From Bacteroidota bacterium (GTDB lineage: Bacteria; Bacteroidota; Ignavibacteria; Ignavibacteriales; Melioribacteraceae), in the NCBI GenBank assembly GCA_018818165.1, contig JAHISP010000084.1:248001-312000 (forward strand): a DNA stretch of 64,000 nt, given 5' to 3'. Positions 24,775 to 33,812 of the stretch are shown piece after piece (the first letter of the stretch is position 1; each line of letters starts with the position of its first letter). Both the position numbers and the translations under genes were made by a program. The notes beneath the pieces are model-generated. The model made no database searches. It was not told the origin of the DNA and saw only the letters and a list, made by a program, of their open reading frames with translations.

Positions 24775-26412
24775 TTACCAAAAAATTGAATAAAGAACTA
24801 CAAGCAGAACTAATATTGCGTATGCGCTAATATTAAAAACAGAATCTGTAACAAATAATTTACCTTCCAATTGAATGCCTTTTGGATCATCAACTGAAAC
24901 AGACGTAGTCATGCTAACACCAGCAATTATTGCAAGAGTAATTAAAAATGTATACATCATTTGATCTAAAAATGGAAGGTTGGCACCTGGCAATTTTAAC
25001 AAGAATGCTACAACAATTGATAAAATAATTCCAACAATTGCAGCTTTGTTTGTGGTTTTCTTCCAGAATAGACCCATAATAAATACAGCCAAAACTCCAG
25101 GACTCACTAAACCAGTGTATTCTTGAATATATTGAAACATTTGTGGAATACTTCCTAAAAATGGCGCTAACGCAACCGCGACTACTAAAGCAACTGCCGC
25201 AGTAATTCTTCCAACATTGACCAATTTTGTTTCATTGGTTTTTTTACCGATATAAGGTTTGTAAATATCCATTGTAAAAATTGTAGAAGTTGAGTTTAGC
25301 ATTGAAGCAAGTGATGAAACAATTGCAGCAACTAAAGCAGCTAAAACAAAGCCTTTTAATCCAATAGGAATAAAAACAGATATTAACCAAGGATAAGCTT
25401 TATCGTAGTTAATTGCACCATTGCCGTTAGAAAATGCTTCTTTAACTCCAGGAATTATAGTAGTTCCTTCAGGTTGCATGAACATAACATAAGCCACAAT
25501 TCCAGGAATAACAACAATAAAAGGAACAATCATTTTTAGGAAAGCTGCAAAAGCGATTCCGCGTTGAGCTTCTTTTAATGATTTTGCAGCCAAAGTTCTT
25601 TGAATAATATATTGGTTGAAACCCCAATAATAAAGATTTGCAACCCACATTCCACCAATTAGAACAGCAATACCAGGCAGATTAAAAAATTCGGGATTAT
25701 CCCTTGTTAAAATCATGTGAAATTTATCGCCAGCAGTTTCATAAATATGTGCAAGTCCATTAAAAATTCCACCATCAGGAGTAACGGCATTAAGTGCAAT
25801 TATTGATGTAACTAAACCACCAATAATTAGAAGAGCAACTTGCACAACATCAGTCCAAGCAACTGCCGCTAAGCCACCGTAAAGGGAATAAGCCGCAGCA
25901 ATTAATGCCAATCCAACAATTGCATACATTAATAAACTTCCGTCGCCAGTTCCAATAATGGTATCAATTGCCTTTCCACCAAGGAAAAGAACAGAAGTAA
26001 GATTTACAAAAACAAAAAGTGCAACCCAAAATACTGCAAGAATTGTTTTTAGATTTGTACTAAAACGTTTTTCAATAAATTCTGGAATTGTGTAAAGTCC
26101 CTTCTCAATAAAAATTGGAAGGAAAAATTTACCCACAATAATTAAAGTAATAGCAGCCATCCACTCATAAGATGCTATTGCAAGTCCGATGGCAAAACCA
26201 GAACCAGACATTGCAATAAATTGTTCTGCTGAAATATTTGCAGCAATTAAAGATGAGCCAATTGCCCACCATGGTAAGGATTTACTTGCGAGGAAATAAT
26301 CTTTTGTGTCCTTTTGATGTCCCTTTTTGCTTCGGGAAACATACAAGCCCATAAAGATAATTGACGCAATGTACAGTATAAAAACTACGTAATCAATTGT
26401 TGAGAATGTCAT
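24775..26412 (-). CDS. Sodium:solute symporter (SSS/SGLT type)
   Basis: 545 residues with about fourteen transmembrane helices, the normal topology of SSS family sugar symporters. Recognisable parts are the first helix DYVVFILYIASIIFMGLYVS, the loop DYFLASKSLPWWAIGSSLIA, the sodium-site helix SLYGGLAAVAWTDVVQVALL, the AANLYYWGFNQYIIQRTLAAK-type segment (here MWVANLYYWGFNQYIIQR), and LVSPGVLAVFIMGLFWKK. It should move glucose or a gluco-oligosaccharide with Na+ across the inner membrane. It lies directly downstream of the cytoplasmic phosphorylase, which fits delivery of its substrate. A second paralogue is at 53392-54912. GAAGAGCG precedes the ATG. Confidence 0.9.
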   Translation of the reverse strand: MTFSTIDYVVFILYIASIIFMGLYVSRSKKGHQKDTKDYFLASKSLPWWAIGSSLIAANISAEQFIAMSGSGFAIGLAIASYEWMAAITLIIVGKFFLPIFIEKGLYTIPEFIEKRFSTNLKTILAVFWVALFVFVNLTSVLFLGGKAIDTIIGTGDGSLLMYAIVGLALIAAAYSLYGGLAAVAWTDVVQVALLIIGGLVTSIIALNAVTPDGGIFNGLAHIYETAGDKFHMILTRDNPEFFNLPGIAVLIGGMWVANLYYWGFNQYIIQRTLAAKSLKEAQRGIAFAAFLKMIVPFIVVIPGIVAYVMFMQPEGTTIIPGVKEAFSNGNGAINYDKAYPWLISVFIPIGLKGFVLAALVAAIVSSLASMLNSTSTIFTMDIYKPYIGKKTNETKLVNVGRITAAVALVVAVALAPFLGSIPQMFQYIQEYTGLVSPGVLAVFIMGLFWKKTTNKAAIVGIILSIVVAFLLKLPGANLPFLDQMMYTFLITLAIIAGVSMTTSVSVDDPKGIQLEGKLFVTDSVFNISAYAILVLLVVLYSIFW

Positions 26413-26465
26413 TTTTCGCTCTTCTTTTTATTAAATATACTTTTGAATTACTAAGTAAACTTTTC

Positions 26466-26495
26466 TTTCAGTTATGATTAAAATGTTAACTGAAA
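26466..26495 (-). promoter_or_regulatory. Inverted repeat between phosphorylase and symporter genes
   Basis: TTTCAGTTA (26466-26474) and TAACTGAAA (26487-26495) form a perfect 9-bp inverted repeat. It lies 31 bases past the phosphorylase stop and about 54 bases before the symporter start. No T-run follows, so it is more likely an operator or mRNA-processing hairpin than a terminator. Confidence 0.4.
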
Positions 26496-26526
26496 TATTT
26501 TATTTTTTATTATTAAGTAAAATTAC

Positions 26527-29500
26527 TTATTTATTAAATAATACTACAATTTTTTCAATGTTTCCATCTCTAGTAAAAATGGAGTTACTCAAATCTTCAT
26601 CTAAAACTAGTGTATTTAGTTCTATTTGCTCGTTATTTTTTTTGTGAACGGTTATTTTACTTTTATCTGATTGTGAATAAACAAATGGAACTTGACAATA
26701 AGTAAAAGCTAGTGAATTTGCGGGTATTGTTAAGTTATTCTTCTTTCCATAAACATCGTAATAAATAAAATTCATTTCGGTCGATAAAAATTCTTCAGTT
26801 TTAAGCAAATCATTATTAATTATAATTTTATTATTGACTACTTTAATGCCAAGTTCACCAAATCTAGAAATTACATCTTCTTTGACTTGACCTGTCATTC
26901 CAGGTTGTTGAACACCCGAAAAACTTGGAGTATGTGAATATGGATCAGTTGGAAAAGCACCATAATTTTCAGGTGATTTATTTACTCCAATTCCCTCTTT
27001 AATCTCATAATAGAAATCTTTCAACTTTGCTAAATCGGATTGACTTGCATTGTTTTCCTTAGCGTTCAAAAATGTTTCTTGAACGGCAAGAACCAATTTG
27101 GAAACCATATGCCAATAGATAGAACCTAATCCTTCGTATTTATAGAACGTGCCGGATCTTCCAGTAAAATATTTGTGATTAAAAACAGATTCATAAATAC
27201 ATAATGCTTTATCTATTTCTTTCTCGTTCAACTCGGGAATATTTTGGATTTCAATTTCTTTCAATTTTGATTTAAGAATCTTGGAATTTTTAATTTCTCC
27301 ATTAAAATGGACTTTGCCATTTATATCTTTAATCACAATATTATTATTACCTAACTCAACAAGTTTTTGGAATAAATAAGATGACTTAAAATCATTATCA
27401 GAAATAATATTTTTTTCGATAAATAAAGGTAATTCTCTATTTGGATATAGGATATAGCTATTTTGATCTTCTCTATAAAGCGGACTTTCTCTAAGGACTT
27501 TTAGAAGTTCTATTGCTTCTTCTGTTTGTAAAGATCCTGAACTTAACACTGCAACTTGTCCTTCAAGCATTTCATACAAATTTGTTATTTTTATTTCATC
27601 ATTATTTTCTACCGACATCAAATTGTACGAATTATAAAGTCCATCACTCCTTCTATTTGATTTTATAGTACTATCAACAAACTTTTCAGCATCTTTTAGA
27701 AAGCTTATAATTTCAACAGTTCTTTTGTAATTTTTCTTTGCAGTAAATCCCTTTTCATAAATAGTTGAACGGAAAACGGATGCAGCTTTGCCAAGTCCAT
27801 CCAAAATTAATTTTCTTTCTTTGTCAGATATTCCTTTCTCAAGCTTGTTTTCATTTTCTGACAATACTTTTGAAATGCCATCAAATAGCATAATGACTTC
27901 GTTGGAAAGTAAAATTTGCTCAGAATTAATGCTCAAAAATAACTCAATTAAATATGCCAAATATCTTCTAATGTAGTATAGCGTTACCATCGAAACGCCA
28001 TAACCTACTAAGGCATTGTTGGCATCATTCCATTCTGGTCTTTGAGTATTCATCCAAATTCCAGCATCTGGAATAAAGTTGGACAATTTTGAAAGAAGTG
28101 TTGCCAATAATTTTTCTGCTAAATTAACTTGAATTAATTTATCATCTATTGATAAAAATCTTGCATCAGAGCCTATTATTTTCTCACGGCTGCTAATTTT
28201 TTTGTGGAGCTCAAAATCAAAATCAATAGTGTTATGTGGGTCCGATAATAGCGCGTTGTAATCTTTAATTCTGTATGGAATATTTGCATAAGCAAAAATA
28301 TCATCCGAAATCATGTCCAATAATTTGGAAGGATTGTGCTTTGAGGATAACTCCAACAACTTTAGCAAATAGATTATTTGATGATCACCCCAATAACCGA
28401 TATTTGACCAAGCCATATCTGGTTCGGGAGCTTCCCAATCGAAACCATCCCGAGTAACTCTATAGGGATTATATCCATCAGCAGTTGACGCGTTCAAAAA
28501 TTTTGTTAGCATTGATTCAATATATCCTGGATAAGATAATGCCAAAGCTTCCCAATTTTGAAATATATCCCGCCAGTTTCCTTGATAATTTAACACTTTT
28601 TCATTTTTATCATTTTTAATATCAATAGAAAAACGATTCCACGGACGACTTGGGTCACCATGTCTTCTGCTAAAAGTTAATGGCAAATATTCCAGCGAAA
28701 GCTTAATAAGTTCGCTGTCATTAAGATCCTTTATTTTAGCGACTAAATTTGAATGAGTAATTTTTTTATTAAGTAATTCAATAAATTCTTTATGCATTTT
28801 TAACACAATTTTATTGGTGGCATTTAAAAACAAAATAAAATCATCTCTATCAATTAAATAAGAATCATCAAATATTCCACCTCGCATAACATTAAAAAGC
28901 ACATTTGCAAAATGCCTTGAAGTACCAAGCTTATTATTTGTTAATTGAAGTCCATCCGATTTTGAAACTATTTTGATTAATTTTTCAGTTCCATCCTCAA
29001 CATCTTCAATTACATTTTGAAAAATATTTTTGTCATTTTCTAAACTATTAGCTAAGCTATTCAAAGCCGACGAATCTTGATTGATATCAGCAACTATAAT
29101 CCATTCCTCTGATTTATTACTTCCGAGTGTCAATTCACCATTAATGAAATATGCTCCTCGTGCTGCTTTAATATTGGTTTCATTTTCAATTGTTTTACAA
29201 GCCCGATAATCATTTAATTGACGTGACGATAACAGATACTTATCCGCTTTTACTCCATTTGACCAAACGGTAGTTGCTTTTAATGCTTCGCTCGGTTCAG
29301 CTTTATCCGAAGGAATTGAGCTTAAAGAAAATACACCTATTCCCAAACTGGGAATTAATTCGTTCTTTTTATATCCATCAGTGAGTGTACTAAATTCTGT
29401 TTGGAATTGTTGGTAAATTCCAAATGGAAGAATATTTTGAATACCATCCAAATATTCAACTTTAACTTCAAAGCTATTAATATTTTTAATTTTTGATTTC

Positions 29501-29982
29501 TTTACAAAGCCAAATTTTTCACTATTTAGCCAATAGTAGGAAAAAGATATTCCCAAATCATTATTTATTTCCTCAAACAGAATTTTATTTCCGGGAATAT
29601 TCTTATAAATATTGCGTTCTATATCATAAATATTTTGGTAATTGTTTGAAAATGGTTCCCACAGAAAAATGTCCTCCCCAATCTCAATTTTAAAAATAGA
29701 TTTACTTCCAGTTTTTTCATTTGAATCGTGAATAATATCATCATTAGCATATGGGAAAAGCGCGTTATCTGGATTCTTTCTTCCAGCGGTTAATCCACCA
29801 TTACTTGAAATGAATAGCCAATGGTCCGAACTACTTACAATACTCATAAAGAACGGATTCATTTTGTTGTAATTAGAAATCTTATAAAACGTTTCTCCAT
29901 CTATTTCGTGATAATCCCCTTTTACAAATTTATCATTCTTAGTGATTTTATTTTTTCCTATATATATATGTTTATCTAACAT
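26527..29982 (-). CDS. GH94-related beta-glucan phosphorylase (GH149/GH161-like)
   Basis: 1151 residues without a signal peptide, so cytoplasmic. The architecture follows GH94-type phosphorylases: an N-terminal beta-sandwich (~40-330), a linker, then an alpha/alpha-barrel. Key blocks are RHGDPSRPWNRFSI, GNWRDIFQNWEAL, NPYRVTRDGFDWEAPEPDMA, and MNTQRPEWNDANNALVGYG. Asp653 in EWND corresponds to the general acid in the (D)WND motif of cellobiose phosphorylase. At ~1150 residues it is much longer than GH94 cellobiose phosphorylase (~810) and matches the size of beta-1,3-glucan phosphorylases of families GH149 and GH161. In a locus of beta-1,3-glucanases this predicts phosphorolysis of laminari-oligosaccharides to glucose 1-phosphate. 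I cannot decide between the two families by eye. It is followed by the SSS symporter and preceded by a repeat element. AAGGA lies upstream of the ATG. Confidence 0.75.
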   Translation of the reverse strand: MLDKHIYIGKNKITKNDKFVKGDYHEIDGETFYKISNYNKMNPFFMSIVSSSDHWLFISSNGGLTAGRKNPDNALFPYANDDIIHDSNEKTGSKSIFKIEIGEDIFLWEPFSNNYQNIYDIERNIYKNIPGNKILFEEINNDLGISFSYYWLNSEKFGFVKKSKIKNINSFEVKVEYLDGIQNILPFGIYQQFQTEFSTLTDGYKKNELIPSLGIGVFSLSSIPSDKAEPSEALKATTVWSNGVKADKYLLSSRQLNDYRACKTIENETNIKAARGAYFINGELTLGSNKSEEWIIVADINQDSSALNSLANSLENDKNIFQNVIEDVEDGTEKLIKIVSKSDGLQLTNNKLGTSRHFANVLFNVMRGGIFDDSYLIDRDDFILFLNATNKIVLKMHKEFIELLNKKITHSNLVAKIKDLNDSELIKLSLEYLPLTFSRRHGDPSRPWNRFSIDIKNDKNEKVLNYQGNWRDIFQNWEALALSYPGYIESMLTKFLNASTADGYNPYRVTRDGFDWEAPEPDMAWSNIGYWGDHQIIYLLKLLELSSKHNPSKLLDMISDDIFAYANIPYRIKDYNALLSDPHNTIDFDFELHKKISSREKIIGSDARFLSIDDKLIQVNLAEKLLATLLSKLSNFIPDAGIWMNTQRPEWNDANNALVGYGVSMVTLYYIRRYLAYLIELFLSINSEQILLSNEVIMLFDGISKVLSENENKLEKGISDKERKLILDGLGKAASVFRSTIYEKGFTAKKNYKRTVEIISFLKDAEKFVDSTIKSNRRSDGLYNSYNLMSVENNDEIKITNLYEMLEGQVAVLSSGSLQTEEAIELLKVLRESPLYREDQNSYILYPNRELPLFIEKNIISDNDFKSSYLFQKLVELGNNNIVIKDINGKVHFNGEIKNSKILKSKLKEIEIQNIPELNEKEIDKALCIYESVFNHKYFTGRSGTFYKYEGLGSIYWHMVSKLVLAVQETFLNAKENNASQSDLAKLKDFYYEIKEGIGVNKSPENYGAFPTDPYSHTPSFSGVQQPGMTGQVKEDVISRFGELGIKVVNNKIIINNDLLKTEEFLSTEMNFIYYDVYGKKNNLTIPANSLAFTYCQVPFVYSQSDKSKITVHKKNNEQIELNTLVLDEDLSNSIFTRDGNIEKIVVLFNK

Positions 29983-30019
29983 TTTTTCGTAAAAATCCTT
30001 TATAAATTTAAAATATTTC

Positions 30020-30186
30020 TTACTTCAATAACCAATTTTGTCAACTTAATGTAATATTTTTTAAAAGTGTCATTCCCAAATCCTGTCCCCGAATGTTTCT
30101 ATCGGGAATCTTTTCGATTAAAAAGATTCCGTGTAAGAACATCACGGAATGACAAGAGCTTAAGTTGACAACATTACTTCATTAAC
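30020..30186. repeat. Palindromic insertion between phosphorylase and GH17 genes
   Basis: TTGTCAACTTAA (30038-30049) and TTAAGTTGACAA (30160-30171) form perfect terminal repeats. These are the same ends as the outermost layer at 13207-13550. Flanking direct repeats TTACTTCAATAAC (30020-30032) and TTACTTCATTAAC (30174-30186) agree in 12 of 13; the right one is the 3' end of the GH17 gene. Inside is GTCATTCC ... GGAATGAC, a hairpin CCCGA/TCGGG and a 10-bp stem GGAATCTTTT/AAAAGATTCC. Confidence 0.8.
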
Positions 30187-31262
30187 TCGGGGTATAATTT
30201 CTGCATCACTAATTTAGGAGTACGATCTACATTAAAAATACCCCAGTGCTTTTCAGCACCCAACATATTATTTGGATCGCCTTTCCAGGGCTCATCAAAT
30301 GCTTCGAAGAAAAATATTGTATAATTCATTTCTTCTGCCCAAGAATTTATTTCGTTAAAATAGCGTTCTTGTTTTTCCTCACTAGCTCTTTCACCAAATT
30401 CAGAAGCAACGGTTGCCCAACCAGCTTCTGTTATAACCAAGCTTACTCCTGGAAGTGAATCTCTAACTTCTTGAACATTGCCAATACTATATGCTAAAGC
30501 AGTGTCAATATCTTGTCCTTCCCAAAGTGGGTAAGTATGAATCGAGGCAAAATCAACAACTTTTGATAATTCTTTTCCATGCAAAGCCCACCATTTGAAA
30601 AAATCTGCAACAGTCACTTTTTGTTTAATTTCTTTTTTAACTTTTTGAACATACGATATTACTGTTTCAACTGGTACCATGTGATCATTCCAATCTACCA
30701 AAGCTTCGTTACCAACGGCAACAGAAACTATTATATCAGAATATTCGTTTGCTAATTTTATTCCTTGCTCTAATTCTTTTAGATTTTCTTTTTTATTTGC
30801 TTCCAAATCTTTTTCTGAAATTGGCCATTGTAACCACGGACATCTTTCGTGGTTGCTCAATTCAGCTTTTAACCATAATCCTAACATCATTTTTATATCA
30901 AGATTATTTTCTTTGATAACTTTCAAAATTGTTTGAGTGTTTTCTCCTGCATCATATACACGAATTAAATTGAAGTTAGAATCTTTGGATAGAATTTGTA
31001 AATCCTCAAGTGTTTGATCGTATGTTGGATTTACTGCTCCATCTCCTCTATCTGGATGCTGCCCTTCTCGAAAACCTGAATAACAAATTGCTTTTGAAAC
31101 TCCGTTTAGTAAATCACTTTTTTTCTGTTTCAAACTATTGCTTTTTTGATTCTCTTCATTGCCAATTGCATAATTGTTTGTTTTGCTGCCTAATATCAAT
31201 AATGATAAAATTACTATCAATCCAAGATTAGCATTCTTAATTTTTTTAAAAGTATTTTCCAA
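30174..31262 (-). CDS. GH17 beta-1,3-glucanase/transglycosidase
   Basis: 362 residues from a TTG at 31262, chosen because GGAGG lies five bases upstream; the frame continues four codons to a GTG. A hydrophobic segment (~12-30, LGLIVILSLLILGS) is a signal peptide or anchor. The GH17 barrel follows: CYSGFREGQHPDRG, IRVYDAGENT, the acid/base Glu186 in VAVGNEALVDW, SIHTYPLWEG, and the nucleophile Glu279 in LVITEAGWAT. GH17 enzymes cut or transfer beta-1,3-glucan. The second GH17 at 33813 is a paralogue but quite different in sequence. Its 3' end carries one copy of the direct repeat made by the adjacent insertion, and the last codons are intact. Confidence 0.9.
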   Translation of the reverse strand: MENTFKKIKNANLGLIVILSLLILGSKTNNYAIGNEENQKSNSLKQKKSDLLNGVSKAICYSGFREGQHPDRGDGAVNPTYDQTLEDLQILSKDSNFNLIRVYDAGENTQTILKVIKENNLDIKMMLGLWLKAELSNHERCPWLQWPISEKDLEANKKENLKELEQGIKLANEYSDIIVSVAVGNEALVDWNDHMVPVETVISYVQKVKKEIKQKVTVADFFKWWALHGKELSKVVDFASIHTYPLWEGQDIDTALAYSIGNVQEVRDSLPGVSLVITEAGWATVASEFGERASEEKQERYFNEINSWAEEMNYTIFFFEAFDEPWKGDPNNMLGAEKHWGIFNVDRTPKLVMQKLYPELMK

Positions 31263-31310
31263 AATTTCCTCCACATTTTATAAAATATCTAGTCTATTGT
31301 TATAACTCAA

Positions 31311-32252
31311 TTACCAAGGTATTCTAAGTTTTTCAATTTCTTGGCTATATAAGTTTTCAAGTTTTATTAGAAGTTCATTGGAAATAGTTTTTTTAGTACT
31401 ATCTATATTTTGTATTAATTGATTTATGTTTTTATTTCCAGGAATGACTGTCGATACAGCATCATAAGCTAAACAAAATGAAATTGCAGTTTGAGATATT
31501 TCGTCATCTTCAATTAATAAATCTTTAACTTTATCGACTAAACTTGCTCTAATTTTTATATCCTCGCTAGACCAACGTTTTCTTATATCATTAAACTTAC
31601 TATCGGCAGTGTATTTGCCAGATAGCCAACCTGAGTCAAGAGGAATTTTAACAACAATACTAACACCTTTTTCTTTTGCCATACTAAATGCTTTCCCAGC
31701 ATCCTGATGAAAAATATTAAAAAATGCCTCAATAACTTCACAATTAGTTGTGCTCATAAATTTCTGCATTTCTTCATAAGTATCCAACGAAGCGCCATAA
31801 GCCTTAATTTTTCCTTCTTCTTTTAATTGCTCAAGAATTTCATAATGAGAATTGTTATTTCCATCAAGATAGCTAAAAGGAGGATTGTGCAATATAATAG
31901 AATCTAGATAATCAGTTTTTAATCTTCTGAGACTACCTTCTAAAGATTTTCTAATATTGTCTGCTTCAAAATTTGTTTTCCCGTCAGCATCGTGCCCAAA
32001 CTTAGTATTAATTACAATTTTGCTTCTATCTGTTTCACTTAATGCTATTCCAAGTCTTTCTTCACTAGAACCATAACCATAATTAGGTGCTGTGTCAAAA
32101 TAATTAATACCAAGTTCCAGAGCTTTCTGAACCAATGCAACAGCTTCCTTATCCGACATTGTTTCCCAATCAGAACTCTTTCCAACTTGCCACGCGCCAA
32201 ATCCAACTTCCGAAACCTTTGGGCTTCCTTTTATATAGTTATTATATTTCAA
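31311..32252 (-). CDS. Aldo/keto reductase
   Basis: 313 residues, usual length, cytoplasmic. The AKR tetrad is visible: Asp in YFDTAPNYGYGSSEERLG, Tyr five residues later, Lys in VINTKFGHD and His in SIILHNPPFS. The NADP-binding C-terminal part includes the VSTVIPGNKNINQL segment. The start is a TTG with AGGA upstream. It lies between GH17 and GH30 with gaps of about 27-50 bases, so it is part of the glucan operon. It may reduce or oxidise a sugar released there (AKR11/D-threo-aldose-dehydrogenase-like proteins are the closest style), but the substrate is unknown. An oxidoreductase in such a locus is not standard. Confidence 0.88.
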   Translation of the reverse strand: MKYNNYIKGSPKVSEVGFGAWQVGKSSDWETMSDKEAVALVQKALELGINYFDTAPNYGYGSSEERLGIALSETDRSKIVINTKFGHDADGKTNFEADNIRKSLEGSLRRLKTDYLDSIILHNPPFSYLDGNNNSHYEILEQLKEEGKIKAYGASLDTYEEMQKFMSTTNCEVIEAFFNIFHQDAGKAFSMAKEKGVSIVVKIPLDSGWLSGKYTADSKFNDIRKRWSSEDIKIRASLVDKVKDLLIEDDEISQTAISFCLAYDAVSTVIPGNKNINQLIQNIDSTKKTISNELLIKLENLYSQEIEKLRIPW

Positions 32253-32278
32253 ATTAAATCCTAATATTCTATTTCTAG

Positions 32279-33739
32279 TTAATACACAAGCGTTTGCATT
32301 GAATGAGGCAAGCTCACTTGTTCGATAGCATTTTGACCGATGTATAATTTATACTTAATTTCTAAATCAGACTGATTCATAACAACTGTAACCATTTTTC
32401 CATCCTCGTTAATGAAAGAAGAACTTAACAAATGGCTTCTACTGCTTACTGTGCTTACTCTTTTAGCGTTTGGACGAATAAATTTTGAAAAATGACCAAT
32501 ATAATAATATGATGGAGTATAAATTAGTTCACCAGTTCTGGTATCCGCGTGAACAGGAGCAAAACAAAAATTACCCACATGATTTGGTCCGCCAGTTTCG
32601 TCTAATAAAATATTCCAATCAGTCCAGCCAACAGTTCCATTATTAAAATCATTAATCATCGATCTACCATAGCGTTCCGCATTTTTCCATGTTTGGTATC
32701 CATCAGGTCTAAAACTTTCGGCGCAACCTTCAGTGAAGAGTAAATGTTTATCAGGGTAAGATTCATGAACTTTGCCAATATTATTATACATCTCTTCACC
32801 GCCAGCCCATGATTCATACCAATGGAAACCAATTCCCCAAGCATATTTGGAGGCTTCAGGATCATCAAATATTGTGTTAGCTCTATCATTAATTAAATCT
32901 CTGTTGTGATCCCAAACTACAATTTTTTTATCTCCAAGCCCTTCTTTATTCATTATTGGACCAAGATAGTTTTTCAAAAAATCTCGCTCTTCAACAGCAG
33001 TATATATACATGATTCCCATATTTGTGTTGCCATAGGTTCATTTTGCAAAGTTATACCCCAAATTGGAATTCCCTCTTTTTCATATTCCTTAATAAATTT
33101 AGTGTAATATAATGCCCATGCTTCATAAAACTCTGGCAATAATTTTCCACCGTGCAACATATCGTTATTGCTTTTCATAAACGCTGGTGGACTCCATGGA
33201 CTTGCATACATTAGAAGTTTTCCACCTGCACTTTGAATTGCCTTTTTAATCAATGGCAACCGAAAATCTTTATCATGGTCTATTGTGAAAGACTTTAAAT
33301 CCTTATCCTCATCTGATACATAAGTAAAACTCCCACTACTGAAATCGCAACTATGTATTGATGTTCTTGCTAAAGTGTATCCGATACCTTTATCTAAATC
33401 GTAATATGCTTTCATAAATTCGGCTTGCTTATCGCTTGGTAATTTTGCGAATACTTCTGCAGATGCGTCAGTAATGGCGCCACCAATTCCTAAAAATGTT
33501 TGAAATGTTTTGTTTGGATTAACAAAAACTGAAACTTCCGATTCAATAGCTTGGGCAGAAGGTTCAAATTTTTTTGTGTCCATTTTAGTTAATCTTAAAT
33601 TAGAGTTTTCAGCTGTAGTGTAGATAACAACTTCCTTGCCTTCAGTAGTAAATTTTTCAATCATAATTTTTTCTTCCTTTTCCAATGCACATCCGAAAAC
33701 GAATAGCCCTAAAATCAAAGCACTAAAAATATTTTTCAT
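32279..33739 (-). CDS. GH30 glucanase lipoprotein (beta-1,6-glucanase-like)
   Basis: 486 residues. Lipoprotein signal with FVFGC (Cys17). The GH30 barrel plus side beta-domain is complete. The start block is QTFLGIGGAITDASAEVF, followed by RTSIHSCDFSSGSFTY and SPWSPPAFMKSN. The acid/base is Glu234 in ITLQNEPMATQIWESC, and the nucleophile is Glu337 in LLFTEGCAES. A TGWTDWNILLDETGGPNH segment follows. Family members with these motifs (GH30_1/GH30_3 type) include glucosylceramidases and endo-beta-1,6-glucanases. In a beta-1,3-glucan locus removal of beta-1,6 branches of laminarin is the most likely task. Location at the outer or inner membrane facing outward is inferred from the lipobox. Confidence 0.92.
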   Translation of the reverse strand: MKNIFSALILGLFVFGCALEKEEKIMIEKFTTEGKEVVIYTTAENSNLRLTKMDTKKFEPSAQAIESEVSVFVNPNKTFQTFLGIGGAITDASAEVFAKLPSDKQAEFMKAYYDLDKGIGYTLARTSIHSCDFSSGSFTYVSDEDKDLKSFTIDHDKDFRLPLIKKAIQSAGGKLLMYASPWSPPAFMKSNNDMLHGGKLLPEFYEAWALYYTKFIKEYEKEGIPIWGITLQNEPMATQIWESCIYTAVEERDFLKNYLGPIMNKEGLGDKKIVVWDHNRDLINDRANTIFDDPEASKYAWGIGFHWYESWAGGEEMYNNIGKVHESYPDKHLLFTEGCAESFRPDGYQTWKNAERYGRSMINDFNNGTVGWTDWNILLDETGGPNHVGNFCFAPVHADTRTGELIYTPSYYYIGHFSKFIRPNAKRVSTVSSRSHLLSSSFINEDGKMVTVVMNQSDLEIKYKLYIGQNAIEQVSLPHSMQTLVY

Positions 33740-33812
33740 CTATTTATTCCAGTTAAAATTGTTAAGATAATTCAACATATTTTTATTTGAATCGGTTAAT
33801 AATAATCTCATT

